A stretch of 64,000 nt of DNA from contig OY987301.1 of the NCBI GenBank assembly GCA_963920635.1, positions 46,537,820 to 46,601,819 of the forward strand. The letters run 5' to 3'. The position numbers and the translations under genes are program-made. The notes below the pieces were generated by a model, which searched no databases, was not told the DNA's origin, and saw only the letters and a list, made by a program, of their open reading frames with translations. This stretch comes from Pseudeuparius sepicola. Taxonomy: Eukaryota > Arthropoda > Insecta > Coleoptera > Anthribidae. How positions within the stretch are numbered: position 1 is the first letter of the stretch; every line of letters starts with the position of its first letter. Below, in pieces: positions 45,484 to 56,250 of the stretch.

Positions 45484-45805
45484 TCAACATAGTTTACTCG
45501 TTCCTCGTTCCCCTAACATAACAACTTTATTTTCGTTGTCCGCCGTCGCTTCGACACGTGTTTTTAATAGAGTGCATTTCACATTTTTAAGCATGTTATT
45601 ACAGAAAACACTTAAACTGCTTGAAAAAGCCGACCGGCATTTCGTCATTTCTGGGCACAATTTAGGTGGTCCTGTCGACCAAGATTGCCACACAGGTAGT
45701 TTCCAAGCAAGACCTTTTCTGTACGATTTTGTCATTAGGTTCAAGTATTTAGACGACAACGTACATCTTCACCCACTCAACATCAGTCTCGTGCTTTTGC
45801 ACTAG
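45484..45805 (-). other. Unassigned open frames on both strands
   Basis: A 91-codon - frame (LAWKLPVWQSWSTGPPKLCP..., VEATADNENKVVMLGERG) and an 89-codon + frame overlap completely. Composition is more even than the surroundings and the - frame looks slightly more protein-like. No motif, splice pair or repeat copy is recognised. It may be a decayed transposon gene or a stray exon. Confidence 0.2.
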
Positions 45806-45949
45806 ACTAGGACTAGGTTTAACATTTTTATTTTGTTTGATATATTTAAATTTGTTTTCTATTTTCCACAATTTATTTTGATACATTTACATTTCTTTAA
45901 TATAGAGTGAGTCCTCCGATTATTTGGACAAACTTTTTAAATGACAAAA

Positions 45950-45995
45950 GAATTCCGAGGTGAAATTTGACCTTTTGGGGTTCAACCCTGCTTGA
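45950..45995 (+). repeat. Short repeat shared with the 48.57 kb insertion
   Basis: ATTCCGAGGTGAAATTTGAC followed by CTTTTGGGGTTCAACCCTGCTTG matches 48567-48611 with one difference. It belongs to an unidentified element, part of which interrupts the fold-back at 47.4-49.0 kb. Confidence 0.75.
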
Positions 45996-47162
45996 CTTGA
46001 AACTAATTTGTGACATAATTTTACTTTCAAAAAAACATCTTTGCCTTGAAAATTTTGAAAAACTAATTTTTCGCACAAGTTCTCCTTTTGTAGGTTTTAA
46101 CTCAAAATATTACAAAGGAAACTTGTTTAGAATGAAAACTGACTATAGGTTTGCAAAATTTCAAAATAATAGGCCTTTTTTGATTTTGACTTTTTTCAAT
46201 TTTTTTTTAGAAATTTGCCGTTTCTGTAGCTTTTACGTTTCCTTAATAGCATTTAGTCCTCAAACCTACAAAAAGGGCACTTTACTGCTGTGAAAAATTA
46301 GTTTTTTCAAAATTTCCAAGGCATAGATGATTTTTTCAGAATTAAATTATGTCAACAGTTAGAAGATTCAATAAGATATCTAAATTTTATGCATATTTGG
46401 CACTTTGGCATGTAGCAGCACTCCGCACGTTTTACAGACTCTGTTTTATTCACCGTGATAAATATTTTTTAGTGCGAAAAGGATGCAATTAACAAAATGG
46501 GACCTTCCTAATATTTAAAACAAACATGAGTAGTAATGTCAATGCTTCAAAGGTCATTGCCACTCACAACTGCTACTGGCAGTATCTCGTTTCATATATT
46601 AGGTATATTTTTTACAACAAAGAGGCGCTGGTGCACATGTCGGGCATGCTATTATTATATTGTTAGGTACGCGCATTAATTATACAGCCTACATCGTGAG
46701 ATTTTTTCCTCGAACATCTGTGTTAAGAAAGATCTTGTGAAGTTCACGATCGTATTATGAGGGCGGAGTATAGGAAATGGATTAGAGAAGTTAGTAGTTG
46801 GAATGAACATAGAACAATTTTCATGAAAATCCTATAACACATAGTTGCCATGAGGATATGAAAGCCAAATTGGATACAAACAACAGATGGAGCCAAGAGT
46901 TTTTACTGGCTCAGTCATTACCTAGTAATTTTAATTTCCGTAAAATAGTTAGTAAATTGTCTATATTGGCTTAATTTTCAAGAAAGTGTCTTTTACGGAT
47001 AATTTTCCATGTGGAAAGCAAATTACATTCAAAAAAATTATAAAGCCTATTTTGTACGTATAAAATTTAATTTTTTAAAAGAATGAACAAACATGGGAGC
47101 TTCTTCTTTAAACAGTTGCCGAGAAAGTATTTACATAACATATTCTTTTGTTCTCTCCCCAG
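45996..47162. other. fringe intron, last part before the exon
   Basis: No gene recognised. Around 46020-46320, TTTGCCTTGGAAATTTTGAAAAA and its approximate complement (TTTTTCAAAATTTCCAAGGC at about 46300) suggest a decayed palindrome. The 108-codon + frame lies inside it. Confidence 0.4.
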
Positions 47163-47265
47163 ATGGCCACATGATCAACACGAACTGTTCGTCGTCACAT
47201 AGCAGGAAGGCTCTTTGCTGTAAAATGTCCGTGGAATTCGATACTTTTCTTAACACCGACAAAAA
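47163..47265 (+). CDS. fng: fringe, exon following WFFTDTDD (GHMINTNC)
   Basis: A TTCTCTCCCCAG acceptor precedes the exon and a GTGAGT donor follows at 47266. Entering in phase 1, it reads [35 protein letters not shown] and leaves with two bases of a Lys codon (phase 2). The block with paired Cys (NC...LCCKM) is conserved in fringe enzymes, and the Cys probably contribute to disulphides. The expected next residues, WWCHFDDDNY with the catalytic DDD, are not found before 64 kb, so the following intron is very probably longer than 16.7 kb. In all, 128 codons of fringe are visible in this window. Confidence 0.95.
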
Positions 47266-47372
47266 GTGAGTATAACCATAAATTTATTTTATCAGACGCG
47301 TACTATTACCATTGTTGTATTTCTAGTAATAATAATAGAAACTGGAATAAAAATCACCCAATGACTAATATA

Positions 47373-48961
47373 CAGGGTGAGTTTTTTTCGATGCCCACTA
47401 TGGGGATCTCGGAAACTCGGAAATTTCATGGCTCACTAGATATTTTGAATACAGTGATTTTTTGCTATTTCATAAGATCTCTGTAACTCCGTTATTTCTG
47501 AGTATACAGAAAAACTGTAGAGACAAAATATGTAGATAATTTTCGGCTTAATAAGATAATCTAATCCAATTTTTTTATGTTGTTTGTGATTTTTGAGATA
47601 TGACATAAACTTGTGTTTTTTTAAATGTAAATCATAGTTGGCTGTGGCCTTATCAAATCGGCCATTTTGTGAGCTTTCCAAAGATATAATACTCGGCATA
47701 GTTATTATAAAAAATAAAAGAGCTATGGCTAATTTTCTGATTTTTTTTTTAAATTTTCACATAGTCAGTCATGGAATATTTTCATAATTACGTTCTATTT
47801 TATAATTAGACATACTTCAAACTTTCTAATATTCTGTGTTTAGCTGGTAGCAAAATGTAAGTAAGTTTAAATTATTATTATTTTAAAAGGTCACCTTTTA
47901 AAATAAAAAAGGTGTTTTCATTATTATTTGAATTTGTCGCCTTTCTTAGAGAGCGCCTGTCAATACTGTCAATTGCTTCTAAAACAGCTGCTCTTAATTA
48001 AACAATTGTCTCATACTTTATTTTGTACTGTTCCCCACAAAAAGAAATCCAAAACAGACAATTCGGGGGATCGGGGCTGCCAGGAAATAGGTCTATTTCT
48101 CCCTATCCAACTATTTGGATAGAGCTAATCTAGGTAATTTCTTACGGGCAAATGTGGTGGAGCTCCATCATGATAATTTTTGTTTTATTTTGTTACCAGC
48201 TAAAAATAAAATATTTGAAAGTTTGAAGTATGTCTAATTATAAAATAGAACGTAATTATGAAAATATTCCATGGCTGAAAACTTAAAAAAAAATCATAAA
48301 ATTAGCTAAAGCTCCTTTATTTTTTATAATAACTATGCCGAGTATTATATCTTTGGAAAGCTCAAAAAATGGCCGATTTTATAAGGCCACAGCCAACTAT
48401 GATTTACATTTAAAAAAAACAAATGTTTATGTCATATCTCAAAAATCACAATCAACATAAAAAATTGGGTAAGATTATCTTATTAAGCCCAAAATTATCT
48501 ACAATTTTTGTCTTTACAGTTTTTCTGTATAATTAGAACTAACGGAGCTACAGACATCTGATGAAAATTCCGAGGTCAAATTTGACCTTTTGGGGTTCAA
48601 CCCTGCTTGCCTGCAGCCAACTATGAATTACATTAAAAAAAAAAAAGTTTATGTCATATCTCAAAAATCACAAACAACATAAAAAAATGGATAAGATTAT
48701 CTTATTAAGCCCAAAATTATCTACAATTTTTGTCTCTACAGTTTTTCTGTATAATTAGAAATAACGGAGCTACAGAGATCTGATGAAATAGCAAAAAATC
48801 ACTCTTTTCTAAATATCTAGTGAGCCATGAACTTTTTTAAAAATCCAAAAGGGGCATTAGATTGAGCATTCAAAACTGCAATTCTTTTCCCATTTAACCT
48901 TTGTTCTAGCTCTGCTAGTTTCCGAGATCCCCATAGTGGACATCGAAAAAAACTCACCCTA
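47373..48961. mobile_element. 1.6-kb CAGGGTG fold-back with mariner transposase remnant inside
   Basis: TA|CAGGGTGAGTTTTTTTCGAT begins the element and AACTCACCCTA|TA ends it. Arms are long: left to about 47860, right from about 48190, with GGGGATCTCGGAAACT, TCTCAAAAATCACAA, GAGTATTATATCTTTGGAAA and AATTATGAAAATATTCC blocks. The right arm contains a partial duplication (48395-48560 and 48613-48790) separated by a foreign 45-bp piece also found at 45950. Between the arms lies a transposase fragment. A decayed relative is at 60984-61900. Confidence 0.92.
48000..48190 (-). pseudogene. Mariner-type transposase fragment between fold-back arms
   Basis: On the - strand from about 48175 the frame reads HDGAPPHLPVRNYLD, a stop, LYPNSWIGRE and FPGSPDPPNCLFWISFCG. 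This corresponds to the second catalytic Asp block (HDGAPPH), the PNRWIGR block and the SPDLTPLDFFLWG block of insect IS630/mariner transposases. It sits exactly between the two arms of the CAGGGTG element, where a transposase would be in an autonomous copy. The remaining 5' and 3' portions are gone. Confidence 0.78.
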
Positions 48962-49049
48962 TATACGTATAATAAACACTAGCTTCTTATAAAAGAGAGC
49001 TTAAAAGATGGTTACCATCTTCGCTTATTTTATTGATTGTCTTATCAGT

Positions 49050-49125
49050 AGATATGTCCCCGGCGTCCAATAAAAGTAGTGGTCTTTACAAACCAGTAAG
49101 TCGGTGGTTCAAGTCCCGCACAACA
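49050..49125 (+). tRNA. tRNA-like sequence (probable SINE or pseudogene)
   Basis: GTGGTTCAAGTCCCGC is a good B box and T arm. The preceding AGTAGTGGTCTTTACAAACCAG could be D and anticodon arms. The acceptor stem is not convincing, and there is no clear A box, so a working tRNA is unlikely. Confidence 0.3.
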
Positions 49126-49223
49126 CCATAATTTTTATTATAGCTACTTTCTTCCTCTTCAATTTCGCCATTGATTGTCATTTTTGAAAAACAATGATTA
49201 TTATGAACATTAGTACTCCACAA

Positions 49224-49884
49224 CTCAGAGAAATAACCAAGGACAGAGGGAGTAAGAACAAAAAGTAAACAGAGCCAACATCTTTTTGAGTGATGCCACG
49301 TATTCCATTGTTTACAGCATTTCATTTCAAAATAGAAGGGTTTAATAATGGGATTAAATGAACGTACACCTCCCTTAACGATAAATTAACAAATGTAGTT
49401 ATTAATTTCTTGTATGTAACAATTTTATACTAAAACTAGATTGCGCTGTAATTATAGTACCTAATTATCACTTTAATAAAATCGTCACAATACCTCAAAT
49501 CGCCCAACATGGCAGCGCCGCAATTGCTGCCGCGGACGCCGCGTTCGTTAACTCGGCGGTATTTGTTTTGTGTTTGCCCAGCAAGTCAAGTTTTCCGATT
49601 GTTTAAGTATGCATTTTTCGTGTTTTCAATTGTTTTTCTGTTAATTTATAGGCTATTTATTAGTATTTAGGAAATAGTGACTGATTTTGTATACAATGGG
49701 AGGCAGAAAGTGTGTGGTGTGTTGCTAAATTGATATTTCCCAGTATATACCCTATCACAGGTAAACGTTGTACTCACGAGCCTGATGTTTGTTTACTTCG
49801 GTAAATTTGCATAAGATGTTGGTTGACTACAAACGTGTGTATTTTGATGCTGGTGCTCCCTCTATCCTTGGTTATTTCTCTGAG
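49224..49884. mobile_element. 661-bp P-like non-autonomous element with 8-bp duplication
   Basis: CTCAGAGAAATAACCAAGGA... and its complement are about 29-bp inverted repeats with one mismatch. They are flanked by a perfect CTCCACAA (49216-49223 and 49885-49892). Eight-base duplications fit the P and hAT classes. At about 49696 an ATG begins MGGRKCVVC before a stop, very like the first residues of a THAP domain, which favours P. A partial second copy lies at 28077-28360. GC-rich text GCAATTGCTGCCGCGGACGC lies near 49.52 kb. Confidence 0.88.
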
Positions 49885-49892
49885 CTCCACAA

Positions 49893-51598
49893 TCTACTAG
49901 AAAATCTTCTTCGCTGGAGCTCCAAGAAGAAATGTGAAAAGTGGTAGTAGTAGATTCTAGGAACAAGTCGAAACATTTTACAAGAGCCCGAATCATTATT
50001 TTTTAATAACTTATTATTTAGGTCACCTGTTAACCTATGACTTTTGTGAGCAAAAATAGAGTCATTCTAAGGTATCAAAAGTAACCGTTTTAGAAGAAAA
50101 ACTTAGATTTTAATAAACAAATACATTTAAATTATATCCCTTTGTATTAATAAAAAATAATGCTTTTATGAATACTCTCAAAATTTTACAAAATTTAAAA
50201 AAATAATTATAATACCAAACCATAGGCGCACGTAGAAAAAAATTTCAGGGGTCAAAAGTTTCAATTTCCCCTTTGTTCTACTTCGTTTATTACATTTTGT
50301 TCTTCTTTGACGAAAATAATTACACAAAGGAAAACCTGTTTGTACAAGGATACATACGTGCCAAAGTTCAACTAAATATACTTATATATTTGAAAACCAC
50401 AGCAGTTTTTATCATAAATATTCACACCCTTTAGTTTGACGTAGAGGTAGAGGAGTCTAAAGAATCTGTACTTTTTTGTAACACCCTGTAAATGATTTCA
50501 TTCCACCTTTTTATACACCACTTTTTTTTATGAAAATTAATCTCACATGCCATGTCACTCGAGGTCGTAAAGTGTAAAGGATTCGTTGAATAGACCTCCG
50601 CTCCTCTACGCCCTATAACTATACATTGCGACACATTGTACACCCTCGTGGTTTCAAGGTGCCCTGGGGACTCATATTTTTACAATACGTAAACTGAACA
50701 TTAAAATGTCGCGGCACGTATGGGACCGAAATCATCATCTGTCTCCCGATATAATAAAGTCTGAAGTCTGAGACGAAATTACATAAATTACATACTACCG
50801 CGGTATGGACAACCTATCATTAAAATGGGACAGTTGTAATTTGGGACCAAAAAATCGGTGCTTATTAATTTGACCACCGATAATTTCCAAGCTTCGCTGA
50901 AATGAAAATTATCGGCGGCAGTAGGTACCTAGGACAGAAGAGAACTAGTGCTGAAAATGCCTAATTTTTGAAAAACACTAAACTTTTTAGCACTAACCAG
51001 AGTTGGACAATTTAGGTGATTAGTCAAACGTATTTTTTGGTATTTCTCTTCTAACAGTGATAATTGAGAAACGAGAAAGAAATGCTAGCGTGTTGTCTGA
51101 TTAGATTTGATAAGCCCTCAAAATGGCCAATGTGCAAAACTCTACCTATACCCCATCATTAAAATTTATCTGTATAGTAATTAATTATTGATATAATAAA
51201 TATTTGCAGTGCCTACTCAGTAGTGCCAGTGGTTAAAACTTTCGAGAGCAAAAGGAAGTCAGCGAGTTGTTTATATATAATAAATAAAATTACGGAGGCT
51301 TGCGGTGGATGAATTGAAGCACATAATGAAGCTCCGTTTCTGCTTTATATCCATCGGGGATCCGAGACGACACCATGTGTTCGAAAAACTTGAAACATTT
51401 TAATTCCAGTATCGTACTAATGTATTACACCTGCTGTTTACGTTCTTCTTGGACTGGTACTGGTATTATTCAAGGCCAATACCAAGAGGAGGCATTAGGT
51501 TCGGTTTATTCCTTTTGGGGAGTCAGTGGACACAACATAGGTGTAGAGTTACTTTGCACTGTACTATAAAGGCCAGTTTTGTGTAAGGTAATAATATA
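49893..51598. other. Probable fringe intron, unassigned; lone CACCCTG ends
   Basis: No gene recognised. AACACCCTGTAAATGATTTC at about 50481 is a CAGGGTG-family right end without a clear left partner. A GTAGAGGTAGAGGAGT block at about 50442 is partly complementary to CTCCGCTCCTCTACGCC at about 50597, making a decayed fold-back. The 64-codon + frame at 51375 has no support. Confidence 0.4.
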
Positions 51599-52000
51599 CA
51601 GGGTGTTTAGTAAGTGTTTGTACAAACTTCAGTGGGTGAATCTTTGACTAATTCTAAGATAAAAAGTTCCTATTAACATGGGTCCGCATAACGGCTTGGT
51701 TATTGAGATACAGGGCGTCAAAAAAAACTTTTTATTCGGTTTTTTGATTATATTTTTGTTCGATAACATGGCAATTCCACGAAATTCGGGACTCTGGGAG
51801 TACTGCGTTGTACCTGAACAGTGTTCACTGAACAAAAAAGTTATGGTTATTTAAATCCAGCTACACTATACACTGTAAGTGGCGCCGTGACTGCGGACCC
51901 AGGTTCAAAATATGAACTTTTTATCTTTAAATTAGTCGAAGATTCACCCTTCAAAGTACTTAATAAACACATAAAGTATAAGTAATTAATAAACACCCTG
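51599..52000. mobile_element. CAGGGTG fold-back element, 402 bp
   Basis: TA|CAGGGTGTTTAGTAAGTGTT and its approximate complement|TA end the element. Arms of about 85-90 bp hold GGTGAATCTTTGACTAAT and AAAAAGTTC blocks. ATGGGTCCGC and ATACAGGGCGTCAAA follow in the left half as in the 9756 and 60478 elements. Non-coding. Confidence 0.9.
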
Positions 52001-53107
52001 TATGTACTCTTTCTTCTGAACTCATATTTTTGACAATACGCAATATCGGAACAGTGTTAAGAGTGTTCAGGAAAGGTTGTTGCAAAAAAAAATAGTAGAA
52101 GGTAGTACAAAATACAAGTAAAGAGAAATTGAGCTAGATATGTAGCAATAAAGAGTAAGAATCAAAAAACTATTTATTACGCATTACAAAATACAAAAGA
52201 TAAGGAATCCAATGTAAATAAATTACCTCGTCTTTTTCCCCAGACAAAACCGTATTATTTGCATGACCATGAGTTACCTATCTATTCCTATATATCTTTG
52301 AAATACTTAGAGGCCTACGCCTATGAGAAATTCTTGAAACTTGGAACCTCTTCTCGATTTCGGGCTTCCATTTTCACTTTGTGAACGTTAATTGAACAAA
52401 ATGGCTCCACAGGTAGGAAGCAACGAGCAATTATTGACCCCATATCTGGTATATTTGTGGAAACACTCCTGCTGTTTTCAATTTATCAACTGATTTGAAT
52501 CTATTAGGATTCATTGTTGAGCAGTCATTTCGAGTAAATGTTGTGCAATATGGAATTTATATTGGGGATACATGGGATTGTGTATTATAAAACTTAATAA
52601 ATAAAATATGGAACTACATATATTTAAAAAGTCAAAACACCACTTATTTATGACACAAAATGGACAAATATACTTTAAATATTTTAGCAATGAAAAATAA
52701 GTAGTTAGGTATTCCACAGTACCTACAACAACTTACATTGTGCAAAGAAGACGCCCGATCACGGTTAGGAAAACGCGCGTCGGGTGCAAAAGAAGTTTTG
52801 GTTTGTGGAGTTAAGCAAAAGAAGTATTTTCTAAGTGCTAAAGGTTCCTGATTCCCAACTTAGTTTATCCTATATTAGTAAGTAGCGCGGCCCTTGAAAT
52901 CGTTCCAATACGTGCGTTCAACTGACAACGTTGCAATTACCCCTCCCCTCTCTCTCGGTTTGAAAGCCAGCGTTAACCTTAAAAGCGTAAGTGACGGCAA
53001 ATCTAACATCTTATTACACGACATTACCTTACGTGACATTAGCAGTTACAGTGCAAAAAACAGTAAATTCGGCGCTGTTAGGTTGGCCTTAGATTGCCTG
53101 AATAATA
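52001..53107. other. Probable fringe intron, unassigned part
   Basis: No gene recognised. 52.74-53.10 kb is less AT-rich and non-repetitive and leads into the open frames that follow. Confidence 0.35.
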
Positions 53108-53455
53108 GTGGAAAATCTTATAACCCTGCCCACGGACATTGGTGGCTTTTTTCGCAAAAGTCTTTCGACAACCTGGAATAGAGCCGTTCTAAAAATCGAA
53201 GAAGGTAGTAAATCTCTTAACTGGGTGTCGTACTTTCCTCCGGTACCAAAAAGAACCTCGAAAATCCGATATCTTAGAGAAATTCCCGATTCACTATTAA
53301 CCCCTTTCGAGAAACGGGACGGCTGTAGAATCAACGAAACCGACGGAAAATCCTCTGAAACCACTATTGGAAATTACTTGTTTTTCTCATTTCTCGATTT
53401 TTCTGGGGCCCGGGAAGCATCAGAACCTCACCCGACGACTCCAGGGAAGCTTTAA
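53108..53455 (+). other. Less AT-rich block with long overlapping open frames
   Basis: A 115-codon + frame (TLPTDIGGFFRKSLSTTWNR, SYFPPVPKRTSKI) and a 91-codon - frame overlap. Codon composition is balanced, yet neither has a recognisable domain, splice pair or repeat copy. It could be a conserved non-coding element within the large fringe intron or an unknown exon. Confidence 0.25.
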
Positions 53456-53751
53456 AAATTGAAATAAACCAAAGATTTGGTTCGCGGTTAAGATAAAGAC
53501 GTGTAATAAACCAATGTAAAAACCACTACGAGATTCTTCTATAATAACACAATTATACTTAGGTATTATACCTTATTTAACTAATACCACTTTGACAAAC
53601 AAAGAAATCTGCGTAATTTCACGTTACGTGAATCTCAAAACACCAAGAAACTGTGTAAAAGTTTAAATCCACTTTATTATAATGAGAATTCAACGCCTGC
53701 CATAATATGAACCAATGAAATGATATGATTTTTGAAATATTAACCAATCAG

Positions 53752-54460
53752 GTGATGATTTCAGCGATAATACCACTAGTGGTATTTTCACTTATAATCT
53801 CCCTAGAGCATGAATTATTTCCGGAAATTTTTTTCGAGGCGCGAATTTTCTTAAAAAATTCGCAACCGAGAAAAAATTTCCGGAATTCTAATTCTTGCTC
53901 GCGGGAGATTCGGTACGAAAATTTCATGTCAAAACTATTTGAAAATACAATTAAATTGGTGACATATGGTGACTGGCGTTATTGTTGTATATAGGAGGGA
54001 GATTTCCACTTATTAATCTTACAGCTAGGTGCTTATGGGAGGATGATTTCCGAAAAAATACACAAGTTTTCCATGGCAACGTTAAGAAATGCTTGTGTTT
54101 TATTGGTTGTACCTTGTCGACATGAAATTTTCGCTGAAATCCTACTCTCTTAGTTACGTCCTAGTTACGCTAAACCAATAACATATTCAGAACCGAAAGT
54201 TTAATCTAAATGACAGCAGCTGTCAAACTAACTATTTGCAGTTGTTAAATTCTCTTTTTAAATACAACTCGTGGTATGCCTAATAATAGATAATACCTTT
54301 CCTTAATTTATCACTCATTATAATCCCAATGCTAAGAAAATACCACTCCTGCTGCGCAGTCGTGGTATTTTCAGCTTTGGGATTATAATTCGTGAAATTA
54401 ACGAAAGGTATTATTAAGCAGACCACTTGTTATATTACCCCTGATAATGCAGCGATTTAT
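53752..54460. repeat. Palindromic element, copy 2 (with inserted hairpin segment)
   Basis: 54117-54460 matches the reverse complement of the 24.6-25.24 kb element: GCTGAAATCCTACTCTCTTA, GTTACGCTAAACCAATA, AACTCGTGGTATGCCTAATA, ATACCACTCCTGCTGCGCAG, CAGCTTTGGGATTATAAT. At 53752 GATTTCAGCGATAATACCAC begins what looks like the other end. Between them, a TCCGGAAATTTTTTTC...GAAAAAATTTCCGGA hairpin and GAAATTTTCGCTG-type text occupy the middle. Arm pairing is less complete than in copy 1. Confidence 0.7.
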
Positions 54461-55301
54461 TAACCTATTTTCGTTGACTGACGTATCCCAATTTTTATTT
54501 TCTACGGGGAGGAGCGGGTCGGTACGAGGGAATGTAGGGGAAGTTGTTGATTTGTGCCTAGTGGAACGATTTATGAGGCCGCGCGTGTACCTCATATTTC
54601 CATATGCTGGAAATATGAGGGTCTGTCTAATTTAATCATCCTAAACCTAAACACGTCTTCTTTTGATGGAAACCTAAAATCAGGAAGACATTAAAACATT
54701 GTTGTGGATTAAAGTTTCTTCTTATTTTTCGACAACAACTAAACTTAAACTAACTTTTTTTTGTCGAAAAATGAACCAAAAGCGAAATATGAAAAAATAT
54801 TCTAAGACACGCAAAATTTGTAGAGAATTGTCATGGAAGCTTGGTGATCCATGTCCGTGATTCTTGAACAAAAAATGTGAAACTTATTCTCTCAATCGCC
54901 GAATCGTCCCAGTCATTCCAAAACCGACGGACGACGGCCCTCTTCAAAAATAAGCGATGGCTTCTGTCTGTATTTATAATTTTATTATACAGTTTAAGTG
55001 CTTATTACATGGAGGCAGGCAGGCTCCTTGAAACTTAAGAGTATAGGGACCACTTCGCGGACACTAGACCGTGTGTGTACGTTAAACAACTTTGAATACA
55101 GGAAACTTAATTAAGTTGATGGAGTGTTTCCAGTCTTCAGTTTAATTGGATTGAAGAATCGTTAAATGTACAAGCTTTTTATTGTGCTAGCGCGGCTACT
55201 GTAGTGCCACTTGAGGTTGATTCTTGGAAATGATTGAAGAAATCAAATCGTACAAACACTTTAGAACATTTAATATAATAAAATATACATATAATATTAT
55301 A
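54461..55301. other. Probable fringe intron; MITE end and a 12-bp hairpin
   Basis: A CGTTGACTGACGTATCCC end at 54471 belongs to the 18274 MITE family. CCTCATATTTCC and GGAAATATGAGG (54590-54620) form a perfect 12-bp hairpin with a 7-base loop. No gene is recognised. Confidence 0.55.
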
Positions 55302-55640
55302 CAGGGTGAGTCATTAATAGTGGCACATAATGCAACCGCATATATTTTGGGCCAAAATATTACGATTGAGGCTAATATGCCTTATAGAAATGTTGTTTGT
55401 TTTACAGATACAGGACTTTGAAGTTTGTTTTTTGAAATTGCATTTTGGCTACATCTCCCAACGTAATCAAGCTGCTGAACTGAAATTTGGCACTGCTATG
55501 TTTTTTGGGATGGAGAATAAGCTCAAAATGTCAATTTCTGCGTTTCTCACAGAGGGACTCATTTTCGCTCTTTTTGGATGGAGCTTTTACTCGTAACTTT
55601 TTTGAGGTTATCTTTTTGGTCCTGCAGGCCCATCTTTTTA
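55302..55640 (+). mobile_element. CAGGGTG element, left part
   Basis: TA|CAGGGTGAGTCATTAATAGT starts the element, followed by TTACAGATACAGGACTTTGA and TCTGCGTTTCTCACAGAGGG. Text resembles the interior of other family members, but no complementary right end is found. Three overlapping + frames (61-88 codons) come from this element. Confidence 0.6.
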
Positions 55641-55864
55641 GTGTATCTTTTCATTCTGCAACAAAGAGGTAACGATCAAGTCAACCGTTTGCGTTGAAAT
55701 TGCCAAAATATTCCCCAAAACACCTGTTGACTTCAATGTTCAAAAAATAAAATTTTATATTACCTTCAAATATTAATGTTCCATTTAAAGCGAGAAAAAA
55801 ACCTTTCGAACAATGTCCCAAAGTTCGGTTTATCCCGTAGTAAAACATATTTCTAGAAATTGTT

Positions 55865-56250
55865 ATTTTTCTGTAGATTGAAATGTCATTGGATAGCCCT
55901 TAAAATTACATTTTTTTATCGTTTTCGATATACTCGCTTATATTTTCCCGGTTAGCATATAGAATAAAGAAGCATTTCTTGCAGCTAACGGAAGGCAGGC
56001 CCTGAATTCATGTTTGTTTTTTTAACACTCTAACTGCACGTCACAAATATGATAAGTAGGCCATTGACCGAGAATTGGTTTCATCCAATTAGTTGTAAAA
56101 TATGCTTCCATATTTTATGCCAACGGGAAAAATATAAGCGAATATCTCGAAAATGGTAAGAGATAAACCTATAATGTTATATGTATCTGAAAAGGTAATT
56201 TTAAGGGCTGTCTAACGACATTTTAATCTATACAAAAATAATTTAAAAAA
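55865..56250. repeat. Palindrome, arms about 100-130 bp
   Basis: TAGATTGAAATGTC(A/G)TT..., CCCTTAAAATTAC, CGATATACTCGCTTATATTT and CCCGTT-type blocks at 55870-55965 are mirrored at 56110-56245 (AAATATAAGCGAATATCTCG, GTAATTTTAAGGGC, GACATTTTAATCTA). The centre (about 56000-56090) is non-coding. No terminal CAGGGTG is seen, but the element at 55302 may be its left portion. Confidence 0.75.
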
